Source: Blautia_A aquisgranensis (GTDB taxonomy: Bacteria; Bacillota; Clostridia; Lachnospirales; Lachnospiraceae). Taken from it: a DNA stretch of 64,000 bases. Shown in pieces: positions 44,352-51,479 of this stretch; the first letter of the stretch is position 1, and each line of letters starts with the position of its first letter. The stretch lies in assembly GCF_040096615.1 (NCBI RefSeq), contig NZ_JBBMEJ010000009.1, positions 62,001-126,000 of the forward strand. The letters are read 5' to 3'. The notes below the pieces were generated by a model. The model had not been told where the DNA came from, did no database searches, and saw only the letters and a list, made by a program, of their open reading frames with translations. A program made the translations under genes and the position numbers.

Positions 44352-45269
44352 TCAAAGATTGCTGTATTTATTATTCACTTCGCTTCTTACAAAGCTTCCC
44401 ACATTGGTAATACACATCAGAGTAACCACCAGAAAAACTCCCGGTATCACGATCACCCACCAGGTATTCATGATCAGTGCTTTATTAGCCAGGGAAAGCA
44501 TGCTTCCCCAGGAAACTACATCTGCCGGAAGTCCCAGTCCCAGAAAGCTTAAAGTAGATTCCATAGTGATACAGCTGCTGACAGATGAGATCACCACAAA
44601 CATGATCGCTGAAACAAAATTCGGTATCAGATGATAATACATCACATATCCAAAGCCTCCTCCGCAGAGTCTTGCATACATCACATAATCGCTGTTCCGT
44701 ATCTGCCGCACTTCACTTCTTACGATACGGGCCAGTGCGAACCATCCGGTAATACCAATGATAACGGAAATGCCGATCACATCATCTGCCTGAAAAACAG
44801 CAGATAAGATCAGTATCATAAGAAGTGTCGGAATGCTTCCACACATTTCCGTAAATCGCATCAGGACCGAATCAACCTTTGGTCCTGCAGTTCCGCTGAT
44901 GCATCCGTAGGTAACACCGATCACAGTAATGATCGCTGCTCCTGAAATTCCGATCACCAGAGATACTCTTCCTCCATACCAGATCAGGGAGTAGATATCT
45001 CTTCCAAGAGAATCCGTTCCAAAAATAAATTCCCTTCCAGGCGGTGTATTCAGATTCCGGAGATAAAATCCTGAAGGATCATGATTTGCTACAAGATTCG
45101 CAAATACACATCCCAACACAACTATCAGCAGCAGGATCATGGAGAAAACCGGTTTTCCTTTGAGCTTTTCCCTGAATGTTATCTTTCTTTTTTGAACTTC
45201 ATACGTTTTCCACCCAGAACCTACCACCTGGAAAAGCTCTTCTTCGGAAATCATACTGTTATCTACCAT
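44352..45269 (-). CDS. ABC transporter permease, DppC type, importer 2
   Basis: 305 residues. After a 40-residue cytoplasmic lead come helices and FGTDSLGRDIYSLIWYGGRV, the usual first periplasmic/EAA lead of DppC proteins, and TMESTLSFLGLGLPADVVSWG near the end. It overlaps the upstream permease gene by seven bases, so translation is likely coupled. Confidence 0.92.
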   Translation of the reverse strand: MVDNSMISEEELFQVVGSGWKTYEVQKRKITFREKLKGKPVFSMILLLIVVLGCVFANLVANHDPSGFYLRNLNTPPGREFIFGTDSLGRDIYSLIWYGGRVSLVIGISGAAIITVIGVTYGCISGTAGPKVDSVLMRFTEMCGSIPTLLMILILSAVFQADDVIGISVIIGITGWFALARIVRSEVRQIRNSDYVMYARLCGGGFGYVMYYHLIPNFVSAIMFVVISSVSSCITMESTLSFLGLGLPADVVSWGSMLSLANKALIMNTWWVIVIPGVFLVVTLMCITNVGSFVRSEVNNKYSNL

Positions 45270-46255
45270 ACTCTCACCTCTGAATCCTTCATTCTCGGAT
45301 CAATCTCCTCATTAACAGTCTGTGCAATAAAACTGCTTAAAAATACGATAAAGCCCGTGATCAGCACATCTATCATCAGAAGATTATAGTCATGATATTT
45401 GGCAGATTCCACTGCCAGATTTCCAATACCTGCATAATTGAATACTGCCTCGACCGTCACTGTTCCACCGGTTACGTGAGGGACTGAAACCGCCATAATA
45501 CTTACAATGGTAGGCATTACATTTCTGAGACAGTGTTTCCACAAAATTTTTCTTTTGGAAAGCCCTTTGGCCCTGGCAAGCAATACATAATCTTTCCGTA
45601 CCTCATCCAGAAATTTGTTCCGTATCATATATGCGTAATACCACAGATGACTTAAGATCATAACCACAAGCGGAAGTACCATATGTCTGATACGATTGCC
45701 AATGCTGTCTGCCATTCCGACATCATAAGCGCCACTGCTCGGAAACCATCCCAGATTTACGCTGAAGATCAGTATCAATACCACCCCCAGCCAGAAAGCC
45801 GGCACATAAAAGGCTACTGTTCCTATCTTACAGATCAGACGGTCGATCCACTGATCTTCATGAAGAGTACAGAATATTGCGATCAGGATTGCCAGTGTAA
45901 AGATCACTACATAGGCGACTCCTCCCAGTACCAGAGTATTCCCGATCAGCGGTTTTATCACATTCATGACTGGCTGCCTGTACTTCAAAGACAGTCCGAA
46001 CTCTCCATGAACTGCATTGGTAAGCCATTTTACATATTGTACTGCGATTCCCTGATCAAGTCCCAGTCTTGTCCTGGCAGCAGCTATCTCTTCGCTGGTC
46101 ATCATCTCAAGAGAATCCCCGTAAAAGGACTGCAGAGGATCTCCCGGCGCAAGTCTTGCCATCCAGAAAACCACGACAGACAGCAGAAACATAACTACTG
46201 CAAGCAAAATGATCCGTTTCAGGATCCGGGCACCTATCTTATTTCCTTTGTTCAT
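45263..46255 (-). CDS. ABC transporter permease, DppB type, importer 2
   Basis: 330 residues starting MNKGNKIGARILKRIILLAV at ATG 46255 (AAAGGG seven bases upstream). The frame is open further to 46357, but that part overlaps a hairpin leader and lacks family similarity. The core shows LARAKGLSKRKILWKHCLRN and ends in EIDPRMKDSEVRVW. It is the first gene of importer operon 2, behind a leader of about 255 bases. Confidence 0.9.
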   Translation of the reverse strand: MNKGNKIGARILKRIILLAVVMFLLSVVVFWMARLAPGDPLQSFYGDSLEMMTSEEIAAARTRLGLDQGIAVQYVKWLTNAVHGEFGLSLKYRQPVMNVIKPLIGNTLVLGGVAYVVIFTLAILIAIFCTLHEDQWIDRLICKIGTVAFYVPAFWLGVVLILIFSVNLGWFPSSGAYDVGMADSIGNRIRHMVLPLVVMILSHLWYYAYMIRNKFLDEVRKDYVLLARAKGLSKRKILWKHCLRNVMPTIVSIMAVSVPHVTGGTVTVEAVFNYAGIGNLAVESAKYHDYNLLMIDVLITGFIVFLSSFIAQTVNEEIDPRMKDSEVRVW

Positions 46256-46333
46256 AATTTCCCTTTCCCACGTCCCATTACTTACATGTGAGACAGATAT
46301 TCTCATTCCATTCTGCTGCATGCTCACGCACGC

Positions 46334-46500
46334 AATCGCTTCGCGATTTACGTTCATATTTCAAAAGCAGTTATGGTATCAAAAACCATAACTGCTTTTG
46401 AAAGGGTCGTGTTATTATTCGACAAAACATTTGTATGCACAAACAGGAGTGCGCGGAGGTTGTGTGCATTACAGTGTTTATATGCAGCACACGGATTGTG
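46334..46500 (-). other. Structured 5' leader of importer operon 2
   Basis: Between the promoter (46512-46554) and the first gene lie four inverted repeats: CAGCACA/TGTGCTG near 46480-46500, an imperfect TGTATGCACA/TGTGTGCATTACA pair (about 46431-46485), a perfect 19-bp stem with 7-base loop (46359-46377 with 46385-46403) and AATCGC/GCGATT (46334-46348). None has a T tract on the minus strand. No known riboswitch class is recognised. Confidence 0.6.
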
Positions 46501-46511
46501 CTGTTGATATT

Positions 46512-46554
46512 ATTTTATCATTTAATGATATTTGAACAACCCCGGTATGGGGAT
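46512..46554 (-). promoter_or_regulatory. Promoter of importer operon 2 with C/G inverted repeat at -35
   Basis: Minus-strand ATCCCCATACCGGGG (46554-46540), then directly TTGTTC (46539-46534), 16 bases and TAAAAT (46517-46512). It has the same order as the promoters at 40541 and 50145. Confidence 0.75.
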
Positions 46555-46623
46555 ATTGGGACAGTCGGGTTTGGCATAGATGTGCATTTCAATTTTTCTT
46601 ATGCCATACCGTTAAACACAAAA

Positions 46624-46677
46624 CAGCCGGCATCTTCCTGCAGCAGAATCTTATTCTGCACAGAAAAATCCCGGCTG
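46624..46677. terminator. Bidirectional terminator after the LysR gene
   Basis: CAGCCGG (46624-46630) pairs with CCGGCTG (46671-46677), with an inner GCAGAAT/ATTCTGC stem. TTTT follows on the minus strand and a long T-rich tract on the plus strand. It separates the enzyme-lysR unit from importer operon 2. The remaining sequence to 46711 shows nothing else. Confidence 0.75.
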
Positions 46678-46711
46678 GTCTTTTCTTTATTTTTATTGCA
46701 GCTTATAACGT

Positions 46712-47611
46712 TTAAAATCTTCCCTTTACAAATTTCAGGAAATCTTTTCCCTGGTCACTGAGTGTCTCACCTCGTCTTCTGATACATCCATAAACAAGTC
46801 TCTGGCCTTCTCCCGGAAATGTATACTTCACTCTGGAATACCCGGGATCACGGCCTGAAAGATCGGCTCCACTTATATTGCACAGCTCACCGGAACCCAG
46901 AAGACGTTCTACGATATAATCACTGTTGGTCACCACTACCATCTCTGCTTCCACTGCGGAATGTCCGTTTTCCTCCACAAGATTCCGATAATTATCCGAT
47001 GAAAATTCATCCGGGAATCTCTGTATCAGTCTCAGCTGGGACATCTTAAACTCTCCCACCTCTGACGCTGAATCTTTTTTCCCGGTATATATATTTACCT
47101 CCGTCTCAGTCAGCGGTTCAAATTCCAGATAATTCCGTAACAGAAAATACTGAAAGGCTGCCAGCTGGTTCTGCATCACATAAGCAAAGCCCATATCATC
47201 CTGGCGCGATTTCACTCTTCTTACGATCTCGTGTGTATCTGCTGCATAAACCTGATAATGGAGATCGTCCTTTTTGTGTGTTTCATAATATTCTACAAAA
47301 GTATCCGCAAACCAGGAACTGGGATGAAAGCATACACTCAGACTGCTTTTTGCAAGAGGCTGCTGTTGCATTTCCAGTTCATTCATATTTTCCAGGATCT
47401 TCTGCACATGACCATATGCACGCTCTCCCTCCGGAGTCAGCTCGATACCTTTTGCATGGCGGACAAAAAGCTGAGTCCGCATGTCATCCTCCATGGAGCG
47501 GATCACCTTACTTACATTGGACTGGGTCGTAAAAAGCAGTTCCGCAGCCTGGCTGAAAGAACCTGTTTTGGCACAGGCTGCAAAATACTGGATCTGTTTT
47601 ATATTCAGCAT
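46712..47611 (-). CDS. LysR-family transcriptional regulator
   Basis: 299 residues. The N-terminal winged helix is IKQIQYFAACAKTGSFSQAA followed by ELLFTTQSNVSKVIRSMEDD and TPEGERAYGH; the rest is an effector-binding domain. ATG at 47611 follows AGGGG; it lies four bases after the fusion-enzyme gene, so both share the promoter at 50145. It is the best candidate regulator for the three C/G-repeat promoters, although those repeats do not match the classical T-N11-A LysR box. Confidence 0.9.
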   Translation of the reverse strand: MLNIKQIQYFAACAKTGSFSQAAELLFTTQSNVSKVIRSMEDDMRTQLFVRHAKGIELTPEGERAYGHVQKILENMNELEMQQQPLAKSSLSVCFHPSSWFADTFVEYYETHKKDDLHYQVYAADTHEIVRRVKSRQDDMGFAYVMQNQLAAFQYFLLRNYLEFEPLTETEVNIYTGKKDSASEVGEFKMSQLRLIQRFPDEFSSDNYRNLVEENGHSAVEAEMVVVTNSDYIVERLLGSGELCNISGADLSGRDPGYSRVKYTFPGEGQRLVYGCIRRRGETLSDQGKDFLKFVKGRF

Positions 47612-47615
47612 ATTT

Positions 47616-50057
47616 CTACCCCTGTTTTTTCGCAAAAATCAGAAACATCGGGGTAGGATTGTAAAACTCATCTTTTTCTATATAAATACGTTTACTGATT
47701 CCCAGGTCAAAAGAAAACTCCTCAACTCCCATGCGTCCCAGAGTTTCCAGATCCCAGGCAGGGCGAAGGAACGAGCTGATGGGAAGCTGGCGTTTGATGT
47801 CTTCACACTCCTGCATCAGATCATCCTGGATCTGATGATGTGCATGGTTTTCCGGAAGATCCGCAGTATCTGCGAAATCTGCTGCACCGTAGTTGGCATC
47901 CAGATTGATCATCACTCCGCCTGGTTTCAGCACACGGAACCACTCCTGATAAGCATGCTCTGCATCCGGCAGCGTCCAGGTCAGATTTCGGGATACGATC
48001 ACGTCAAATTCCTCATCCGGAAAATCCGGATTCTCAGCATCCATCACTGCAAACCGGCAGACCGTGTTCTCTTCCTCCGCAAGCTCTTTTGCATGGGCGA
48101 TCATATCCGGTGTCAGGTCGATACCGGTTACCTCGTGGCCTTCTTTTGCAAGAAGAATGGTAAAAAATCCTGTTCCGCATCCCACATCCAGGATCCTAAG
48201 CTTCCTTTTCTCCGGCAGATGTTTCTTAAGCTCTGTCATCCATCTTCCTGCCAGCGCACTGTGAAGCTCTGCTCTTCTCTGCTCCAAGAAGCTGTCACTT
48301 CGTTTCGTCCAGTATTCCGCAATCCTTGTTTTTCGCTCATCTTTTTCGCGGACAATATTTCCGTAGGTTACAACAGGTCCGCCTTCCACGACCTGAAGAC
48401 TGGACACCTGATACAGGATCACACCATCCATGTCTGCACGGCAGATTTCCTGCACATTCCCCTCATAATCACGGATCTCACCCAGGTATTCGTCTCTCTG
48501 GATAATATCGCCCGGCTTTTTCACCGGATACCAGAGGCCGTTAACGCTGGCACACTGGTAACGCACATCATCCATCTTCAGCGGATAGTACGTGCTGTGG
48601 GAACGAACTCCGTTGTATGCTCCGATACTGCACAGGATATTCCGCACATCGCGGCGCATGGAATCTACCTCTTCTCTCTGCCAGGTTCCCATACAGCCTC
48701 TTTCCAGAAGAACTGCCGGAATATCACAGGCACTTGCCGCATAATTGTAGGCGCCTCCTGTGCTTACATTTGACTGTACCATATATGGGACATCAACCTG
48801 CTCTGCCATTTTCCGGGAGGCTTCCGAAACCTCCGGCTTCGCCACACCTGCAAAATATACATAAGGTGTCAGCTCCTCATAATCATCTCCGCCATGGAGA
48901 TCAATATAATAATCTGCTTTGCGGATCAGGGATTCTGTAATGGCTGCTGCCAGACGTTCCATCCTTGTACCGTCTTTTTTGCCCGGAAAAACACGGTTCA
49001 GATTTTTTCCATCCTCCCAGCTGATACTGCCGGCGCGCTTCTCGAAGTCCTCTCGATTCAGAACCTTTACCAGAACCAGCTGACCGTTCACCTTTTCCGG
49101 TTTCAGTTTCCTGGAAAGCTCGATCAGTGTCTGGATTCCTACATATTCTCCTGCATGGAGACCTGCTGTGACAAGAATGGTTTTTCCCGGATTTTTTCCG
49201 CGGATAATGGTCGCAGGAAGGGAAAACTCTCCATCGCCGATTTCAAGAAAGCCTTCTGTTTTTTCCCCTTCTGCCACCGGAAGATTCAGGAAATGATCCG
49301 GTTTCACACCAGTTACCATGAACATTGGTGTGGACTGATAGTTCAGTCTTTCTTCCTCACTCCACACCGTTTTCCAGATTTCTGTATCTGTACGGATCCC
49401 AAGAAGTCCTGCCTCACGAAGTGTTTTCACATCCCACTGCGGACGGTGGATCTTTGACAGCGGAACCTGCAGGGCAATCCGCTCCATACGTTCAATATCT
49501 GTACAGAGATAATGATCATCCAGGCTGTTGCTTTCCACATTTTTACGGTCATTTTCGTATGCTTTTCTCTGCTCCTCCTTATAGAGATAGCCGTACCAGT
49601 TGGCATCGAAATTCAAAAGTCTTCCGCCTACTTTTAATACTCGTACCCACTCTCTGTAAGCCACCTCCGGATGCTCCAGATTCCAGGTAAGGTTTCGTGA
49701 TATCACCACATCAAAGGTATTGTCTGCAAAATCCAGCTTCTGTGCATCCATGCGCTGAAAGTGAATGTTCCGGCAAAGTTCTCCCGCGTTTTCCTTTGCT
49801 TTTTCCAGCATTCCCTCTGTGTAATCCACAGCATCTACTTTGTATCCGGCTTCTGCCAGGATCACCGGGAAAAATCCTGGACCTGTTCCGATATCCAGTA
49901 TCCGGATCTCTTCCTTCGGTTTATCCGGAAACTGACTGGTCAGCACCTTAAGCCAGGCATTTTTCTGTGTTCCCGCTAGCTCTTTATGATTAACCTCGGA
50001 ATACCCTTCCGTGCGGGTACTCCAGTAAGATTCGATTTCATCAAGAAGTTTTTCCAA
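47616..50057 (-). CDS. Methyltransferase / M14 deacylase / methyltransferase fusion (813 aa)
   Basis: Three domains in one chain. Residues 1-255 are a class I SAM methyltransferase (ILDIGTGPGFF at 53-63, SRNLTWNLEHPEVAYREWVR at 120-139). Residues 268-567 are an M14-like succinylglutamate desuccinylase/aspartoacylase domain with zinc ligands HAGE (His301, Glu304) and DLHGG (His388), catalytic Glu452 in LLERG and a C-terminal beta domain. Residues 576-813 are a second methyltransferase (ILDVGCGTGFF near 622-632, SRNLTWTLPDAEHAYQEWFR). The two outer domains are paralogues sharing the NLTW segment and the ending (TPMF). No signal peptide: cytoplasmic. It heads the operon with lysR next to two importers. 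Substrate unknown. Confidence 0.88.
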   Translation of the reverse strand: MEKLLDEIESYWSTRTEGYSEVNHKELAGTQKNAWLKVLTSQFPDKPKEEIRILDIGTGPGFFPVILAEAGYKVDAVDYTEGMLEKAKENAGELCRNIHFQRMDAQKLDFADNTFDVVISRNLTWNLEHPEVAYREWVRVLKVGGRLLNFDANWYGYLYKEEQRKAYENDRKNVESNSLDDHYLCTDIERMERIALQVPLSKIHRPQWDVKTLREAGLLGIRTDTEIWKTVWSEEERLNYQSTPMFMVTGVKPDHFLNLPVAEGEKTEGFLEIGDGEFSLPATIIRGKNPGKTILVTAGLHAGEYVGIQTLIELSRKLKPEKVNGQLVLVKVLNREDFEKRAGSISWEDGKNLNRVFPGKKDGTRMERLAAAITESLIRKADYYIDLHGGDDYEELTPYVYFAGVAKPEVSEASRKMAEQVDVPYMVQSNVSTGGAYNYAASACDIPAVLLERGCMGTWQREEVDSMRRDVRNILCSIGAYNGVRSHSTYYPLKMDDVRYQCASVNGLWYPVKKPGDIIQRDEYLGEIRDYEGNVQEICRADMDGVILYQVSSLQVVEGGPVVTYGNIVREKDERKTRIAEYWTKRSDSFLEQRRAELHSALAGRWMTELKKHLPEKRKLRILDVGCGTGFFTILLAKEGHEVTGIDLTPDMIAHAKELAEEENTVCRFAVMDAENPDFPDEEFDVIVSRNLTWTLPDAEHAYQEWFRVLKPGGVMINLDANYGAADFADTADLPENHAHHQIQDDLMQECEDIKRQLPISSFLRPAWDLETLGRMGVEEFSFDLGISKRIYIEKDEFYNPTPMFLIFAKKQG

Positions 50058-50144
50058 GTTGATTCCTCCGCTTTTTTTTATTTCTTCAGGGGACTTTCCG
50101 GTAAGGTTTTCCTAACTCTTTCTATACCCCCATGGGTTACGTTT

Positions 50145-50188
50145 AATGTATCAAATCGTCATTGTTTTAACAAGCCCCTGGGGGGGAT
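50145..50188 (-). promoter_or_regulatory. Promoter of fusion enzyme/lysR with C/G inverted repeat at -35
   Basis: Minus-strand ATCCCCCCCAGGGGC (50188-50174), then directly TTGTTA (50173-50168), 17 bases and TACATT (50150-50145). A second C/G repeat, CCCATGGGGG on this strand (50136-50127), lies at the expected start of transcription. Confidence 0.75.
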
Positions 50189-50195
50189 TGGATTG

Positions 50196-50224
50196 TTGTA
50201 ATTCTTTATTTACTGTGGTATCAT
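50196..50224 (+). promoter_or_regulatory. Sigma-A promoter of nth
   Basis: TTGTAA (50196-50201), a 17-base spacer and TATCAT (50219-50224). The divergent C/G repeat ends eight bases upstream of this -35. Confidence 0.6.
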
Positions 50225-50278
50225 CCTACCAGAAATACTTTGTGATAATAATCCATCGAAAGGATCGGTGATATACAA

Positions 50279-50914
50279 ATGACAAAACAGGAACTGGCTT
50301 ATGAAGTCATCAGCCGTTTAAAAAAAGAATATCCTGACGCAGACTGCACTCTGGATTACGACGATGCCTGGAAGCTTCTGGTAAGCGTCCGTCTGGCAGC
50401 ACAGTGTACCGATGCCCGCGTCAATGTTGTTGTCCAGGATCTCTACGCAAAATATCCGGATGTTGCCGCACTGGCAGCTGCCGAACCGGAGGATATTGAA
50501 GCAATTGTCCGCCCCTGCGGCCTGGGAAAAAGTAAAGCCCGTGACATCAGCGCGTGCATGCGTATCCTCCACGAGCAGTATCATGACAAGGTTCCGGAGG
50601 ATTTCAATGCGCTTCTCAAGCTTCCCGGTGTCGGAAGAAAAAGTGCCAACCTCATTATGGGAGACGTTTTCGGCAAACCGGCTATCGTAACCGATACCCA
50701 CTGCATCCGTCTTTCCAACCGCATTGGTCTTGTCCATGATCTGAAGGATCCGAAAAAAGTAGAAATGGAGCTGTGGAAGATCATTCCGCCGGAAGAAGGC
50801 AACGATCTCTGCCACCGCCTTGTTTATCATGGAAGAGAAGTCTGTACAGCACGGACGAAGCCTTACTGCGACCGCTGCTGTCTTAAGGATATCTGCGAAA
50901 AAAATGGAATCTGA
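50279..50914 (+). CDS. nth: Endonuclease III
   Basis: 211 residues. The helix-hairpin-helix with catalytic Lys is LPGVGRKSANLIMG and the catalytic Asp is in IVTDTHCIRLSNR. The C-terminal [4Fe-4S] loop is CTARTKPYCDRCCLKDIC, with the Cys-x6-Cys-x2-Cys-x5-Cys spacing of Nth. It removes oxidised pyrimidines in base excision repair. Confidence 0.96.
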   Translation: MTKQELAYEVISRLKKEYPDADCTLDYDDAWKLLVSVRLAAQCTDARVNVVVQDLYAKYPDVAALAAAEPEDIEAIVRPCGLGKSKARDISACMRILHEQYHDKVPEDFNALLKLPGVGRKSANLIMGDVFGKPAIVTDTHCIRLSNRIGLVHDLKDPKKVEMELWKIIPPEEGNDLCHRLVYHGREVCTARTKPYCDRCCLKDICEKNGI

Positions 50915-50945
50915 CCTGAGCCAGATTCCGGAAAGGACTAACTTT

Positions 50946-51479
50946 ATGAATTTCAAAAAACTGGAAAATAATCTTCTGGACATGATCCAGGAACAGCAGG
51001 TCAAGATCGGATATATGAGTGGTGTGACCCGCTTCTATTATCCGCTGCAGTCTCTGAACCGTCTTCTGGGCACAGAGCTCAGCGAATCCGAAATGCTTCA
51101 CGCAATGGAGAAATTCTCCGACTATGCCTGCGAACGCCTCGGAAAAATAAAAGCTTCTTCCAAAAACGAGCGTTTCTGCATCACACTGCCTCCACAGGCC
51201 TCCGACTATGTTCACGAGAACCGGAAACCCAGTGAATTTCTGGTACGATTCATAAATACGGTAGCCCGCCATGGCTGTACGCTGGATGAAGTGATGGAAG
51301 TTTTTCACGCGTACTCCAAGCATGTACACATGGAAAAAACTACCGGCACTGGCTTTGATTATCTCGTATATTTTGAAGACGGAATCCCGGACGATTACCG
51401 GTACTGTCTCTCTCTTGAAGGTGAGCATATGATCTATCACAAATTCACCCCAGAAGATTATGAAGATTTCGGGTTTTAA
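50946..51479 (+). CDS. DUF3877-like protein
   Basis: 177 residues, soluble, beginning MNFKKLENNLLDMIQEQQVK and with YYPLQSLNRLLG and CTLDEVMEVFHAYSKHVH in the body. It resembles the clostridial DUF3877 family of unknown function. ATG at 50946 follows AAAGGA eight bases upstream; the longer frame lies inside nth. Its 3' end overlaps the convergent acyltransferase-like gene by four bases. Confidence 0.75.
   Translation: MNFKKLENNLLDMIQEQQVKIGYMSGVTRFYYPLQSLNRLLGTELSESEMLHAMEKFSDYACERLGKIKASSKNERFCITLPPQASDYVHENRKPSEFLVRFINTVARHGCTLDEVMEVFHAYSKHVHMEKTTGTGFDYLVYFEDGIPDDYRYCLSLEGEHMIYHKFTPEDYEDFGF

Noticed and set aside
47481..48773. A 430-codon open frame on the plus strand
   Set aside because: Antisense to the end of the fusion-enzyme gene; its composition (many Cys, His, Phe) is typical of shadow frames.
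35495..50057. Full staphylopine-type metallophore locus
   Set aside because: No CntK (racemase), CntL (nicotianamine synthase-like), CntM (dehydrogenase) or exporter gene is present; only import and processing functions are seen.
40541..50188. NikR operators at the importer promoters
   Set aside because: The GTATGA-N16-TCATAC NikR site is absent; the repeats are short C/G tracts with 2-5 base spacing.
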